This document shows positions 62,087 through 64,000 of a DNA stretch of 64,000 nt, one piece after another (the stretch's first letter is position 1; the number at the start of each line of letters is the position of its first letter). The notes below the pieces were generated by a model. That model worked only from the letters and a program-made list of their open reading frames with translations, did no database searches and was not told the DNA's origin. Both the position numbers and the translations under genes were made by a program. Location of the stretch: contig JAEUTO010000005.1 in NCBI GenBank assembly GCA_016787785.1, positions 124,001-188,000 on the forward strand, in the 5' to 3' direction. Source of the DNA: Bacteroidia bacterium (GTDB taxonomy: Bacteria; Bacteroidota; Bacteroidia; B-17B0; Aurantibacillaceae).

Positions 62087-62974
62087 ATGAAACAACTACT
62101 TACTATTTCGGCAATATGTTTTGCGGGCTTAACATTTTCACAATCTATAAATGTAACAGACGGTAACGAAAAATTCAGTACCGGTAGTCAATATGCATTG
62201 ACTACAACTATTTATGAAAATAATGCAGACGATGCGATAAGCGAATGGAAAAAAGTATTGAAGGATTTTAAATACGAAAAAGTAAAAGACAGTGATAAAG
62301 AAGTTTTTGGAGATAATATTCTAATAAAAGAATGGGGCAATAATCCTGTGGATATTTACACCAAATTTGAAGAAGATAAAAAGGCCAGAACGGTAAAAAT
62401 GAGTACTGCTGTTGACCTTGGCGGTACTTATTTAACCTCGTCAGACAAAGACAAGACCAAACTCATTGAAAAAATGATGAAGGATTTTGCCATAAAAATG
62501 ACGAAGGAACCAATTGCCGCTGCCGTTAAAGCTGCAGAAAGAGCTCAGGAAAAATTAGAGGATGATCAAAAAGATCTTGAAAAGGATAATAAAAACTTAA
62601 AAGAAGATATTGAAGATTACAAAAAGAAAATTACCAAAGCCGAAAAAGAAATTATTGAAAAGGATGTTGAGATAGAAAAAAAGAAAGGCGAAGTACACAT
62701 TCAAAAAAAAGTGGTAGATGCAAGTTCAGGTGCTGTGAACGAGCAGGCCAAATCGTCTAAAAAAATATTAGAGAAGCTGGAAGACCAGTTAAAAGATCTT
62801 GAAAAGGACAAAAAGAATTTGAAAGAGGATATTGAGGATAACAAAAAGAAAATTAAAAAAGCCGAAGAAGAGATAAAAAAGAACGAAGAGGCGCAAACCA
62901 AGAAAAAAACAGAAATCGACAACCAGAAAAAAGTTGTTGCTGATGTGAAAAAGAAATTAGACGCGGTTAATTAG
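62087..62974 (+). CDS. Secreted coiled-coil protein with internal duplication
   Basis: A 295-residue protein with signal peptide MKQLLTISAICFAGLTFSQ. A globular part (about 20-150) is followed by two similar charged coiled-coil segments (about 160-213 and 235-290). Each has LEKD.KNLKEDIED.KKKI.KAE pattern and is Lys/Glu/Asp-rich. This is an evident duplication of about 70 residues. It probably forms rods or filaments in the periplasm or on the surface. No family recognised. It follows the pspC-like gene by 17 bp. Confidence 0.8.
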   Translation: MKQLLTISAICFAGLTFSQSINVTDGNEKFSTGSQYALTTTIYENNADDAISEWKKVLKDFKYEKVKDSDKEVFGDNILIKEWGNNPVDIYTKFEEDKKARTVKMSTAVDLGGTYLTSSDKDKTKLIEKMMKDFAIKMTKEPIAAAVKAAERAQEKLEDDQKDLEKDNKNLKEDIEDYKKKITKAEKEIIEKDVEIEKKKGEVHIQKKVVDASSGAVNEQAKSSKKILEKLEDQLKDLEKDKKNLKEDIEDNKKKIKKAEEEIKKNEEAQTKKKTEIDNQKKVVADVKKKLDAVN

Positions 62975-63077
62975 GATTTTTATTTTCTTCTTTTGGTTTA
63001 TTGTCCTCTGAAAGATCCGAACCGGTAAGCTCATGAACATTAGTAAACCAAAAGCTATAAACTCTTGCGGCAATCAT
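62967..63077 (-). CDS. Possible 36-residue ORF
   Basis: An ATG-started frame encoding MIAARVYSFWFTNVHELTG followed by a polar, acidic tail. It lies 11 bp after the AhpD-like gene on the same strand and overlaps the coiled-coil gene's 3' end by 8 bp. Size and position suit a small operon member, but there is no independent proof that it is translated. Confidence 0.35.
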   Translation of the reverse strand: MIAARVYSFWFTNVHELTGSDLSEDNKPKEENKNPN

Positions 63078-63088
63078 TTTGTTCTAAA

Positions 63089-63430
63089 TTATTTATTTAA
63101 CTCTTCCCAAAACTCTGCGCCACGGCGTGTGTGCGGAATAACAATGGTTCCGCCAACTATATTTGCAACAGCAAAAACTTCGTAAATTTCTTCGGTGGTA
63201 CAGTTTTGTTCTTTGCACTTTTCTAAATGGTATTTAATGCAATCATCGCAACGCAACACCATACTTGCAACAAGGCCAAGCAATTCTTTTGTCTTTACGT
63301 TTAATGCACCTTCAGCATAAGTTTGTGTATCTAAATTAAACAGGCGTTTAATTACCAGGTTGTCTTTTCCTAAAATAACCTCGTTCATTTTCGAACGATA
63401 GTCGTTAAATTCTTTTACTTTATCACTCAT
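63089..63430 (-). CDS. Carboxymuconolactone decarboxylase/AhpD-like protein
   Basis: A 113-residue helical protein with the AhpD-type redox motif RCDDCIKYH (Cys61, Cys64, His68) and the typical C-terminal IVGGTIVIPHTRRGAEF. Members act as peroxidase-linked thiol proteins or lactone decarboxylases; the CxxC argues for a thiol role. It starts 2 bp after the esterase gene, so both are one operon. Confidence 0.9.
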   Translation of the reverse strand: MSDKVKEFNDYRSKMNEVILGKDNLVIKRLFNLDTQTYAEGALNVKTKELLGLVASMVLRCDDCIKYHLEKCKEQNCTTEEIYEVFAVANIVGGTIVIPHTRRGAEFWEELNK

Positions 63431-63432
63431 AT

Positions 63433-64000
63433 TTATTTCATTAAACCAAAATCTTTAACAATGTAATAGGTCAGAAAAAAATCAATATCTGTAGAAAATA
63501 TTCTGTCCTGGCCGCCTTGTTTCTCACCGTCACCTACATCAACAGGCAGTTGATGGCTTACGCCTTTTATCCTGTAAAATTTTACCGCTGCCTTTTGTTT
63601 GCCATTACCATAAATGTAAAGATCTACTTTTTCGTTATTTCCAAATCTGGGCACGCCATCGGTTGGCTCATCGGTAATACCGTGAACATTTGTCCATTGC
63701 TTAATAATCTCGGCAGCATAACCATAATCCGTCACAAAATCTTCAGTACCATGTGCAAGAATAATTCGCGGATATTTTCCCGTATAAAAAGTATTTTGAT
63801 TTCTAACTAGATCGCCCCATTCTTTGGCAGGTCTTGTTTCTGTTTTACCCAAAAGGTTAATTGCCTTTAAGCCAACATATGTTCTATAAGGAATGGCGCC
63901 GCAAAGGGCAGCAGTATTTACAAGCCAGGGATAATTAGCGCAAACAACTTCACTCATGCATGCGCCGGCAGATGCGCCGTAAAGAAAGATGCGGGTTGAA
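63433..64000 (-). CDS. PHB-depolymerase/feruloyl-esterase-like hydrolase (5' end outside window)
   Basis: This is the C-terminal part of an alpha/beta hydrolase. The frame continues beyond the first Met to the window edge and contains the nucleophile elbow FLYGASAGACMSE, so the ATG at 63957 is internal. The catalytic Asp is probably in HGTEDFVTDY and the His in KGVSHQLPVD. YTGKYPRIILAHG and QWTNVHGIT match PHB depolymerase-family esterases. A secreted polyester or feruloyl esterase activity is likely, but a signal peptide cannot be checked here. Confidence 0.88.
   Translation of the reverse strand, partial: STRIFLYGASAGACMSEVVCANYPWLVNTAALCGAIPYRTYVGLKAINLLGKTETRPAKEWGDLVRNQNTFYTGKYPRIILAHGTEDFVTDYGYAAEIIKQWTNVHGITDEPTDGVPRFGNNEKVDLYIYGNGKQKAAVKFYRIKGVSHQLPVDVGDGEKQGGQDRIFSTDIDFFLTYYIVKDFGLMK

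Overview
The window comes from the chromosome of an AT-rich Bacteroidota (Bacteroidetes) bacterium that uses the type IX secretion system (T9SS). The clade is supported by many proteins with a C-terminal T9SS type A sorting domain, by a giant adhesin with a gliding-motility-associated C-terminal domain beside PorP/SprF and OmpA-like partners, by Bacteroidota-restricted families (DUF2851, DUF4197, DUF4294, Omp28), and by promoters of the form TTTG-N19-21-TAnnTTTG. The gene content suggests a free-living, possibly gliding relative of Flavobacteriia, Sphingobacteriia or Cytophagia; I cannot name the genus. No rRNA, tRNA, CRISPR array, insertion sequence or prophage was found, and no gene-free stretch exceeds 300 bases.

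Layout. 1-5957: the 3' part of a UbiD-family decarboxylase, a DTG-protease/PDZ lipoprotein, two secreted proteins, CinA and a small secreted protein. 5998-14058: a T9SS adhesin cassette (1606-residue repeat adhesin, PorP/SprF, OmpA/PD40 protein) closed by a strong terminator. 14136-19618: an ECF sigma factor overlapping a protein that appears to span both membranes (N-terminal anti-sigma-like part, one helix, long linker, C-terminal outer-membrane barrel), then a PKD lipoprotein and a PKD-repeat T9SS protein. 19617-29112 (minus): holB, pth and a SET-domain protein; then a tight mfd - histidine kinase - iron-type ABC transporter operon. 29205-36492: five T9SS cargo proteins, three with Omp28-type CxxC domains and two small partners with a C-x4-C motif, each followed by its own terminator. 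36562-38313: a transaldolase-like domain fused to a KdsD-like CBS pair, followed by a KdsC-like HAD phosphatase. 38310-40145: an MsbA-like exporter. 40234-44750: rpmH, yceD, rpmF, an inserted histidine kinase, plsX and fabH. 44755-49904: a MORN-type lipoprotein, a polyprenyl diphosphate synthase, rlmN, an amidohydrolase, an MBL hydrolase and a barrel-like protein. 49901-54691: an FAD oxidoreductase, a RimB/RimK/AspA-like peptide-modification cluster, a 35-residue membrane peptide, TatA and two unknown proteins. 54703-59670 (minus): a purine nucleoside phosphorylase, lpxK, two secreted proteins and a biotin carboxylase. 59770-64000: YdcF, DUF2851, PspC, a coiled-coil secreted protein, a possible 36-residue ORF, an AhpD-like protein and a PHB-depolymerase-like esterase cut by the window end.

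The themes are envelope building and surface secretion: lipid A and phospholipid synthesis (lpxK, plsX, fabH, the KdsC-like phosphatase, the exporter), isoprenoid-quinone supply (UbiD family, polyprenyl synthase), T9SS cargo, and envelope signalling (ECF with a two-membrane anti-sigma candidate; two histidine kinases without adjacent response regulators). The least familiar systems are the aldolase-CBS/HAD pair, the sigma/two-membrane-protein/PKD locus, and the Omp28 plus C-x4-C cargo cluster. Several genes have a -7 box only 4-8 nt before the start codon, which suggests leaderless mRNAs, and two signal-peptide proteins seem to start at AUA or AUU/AUC.
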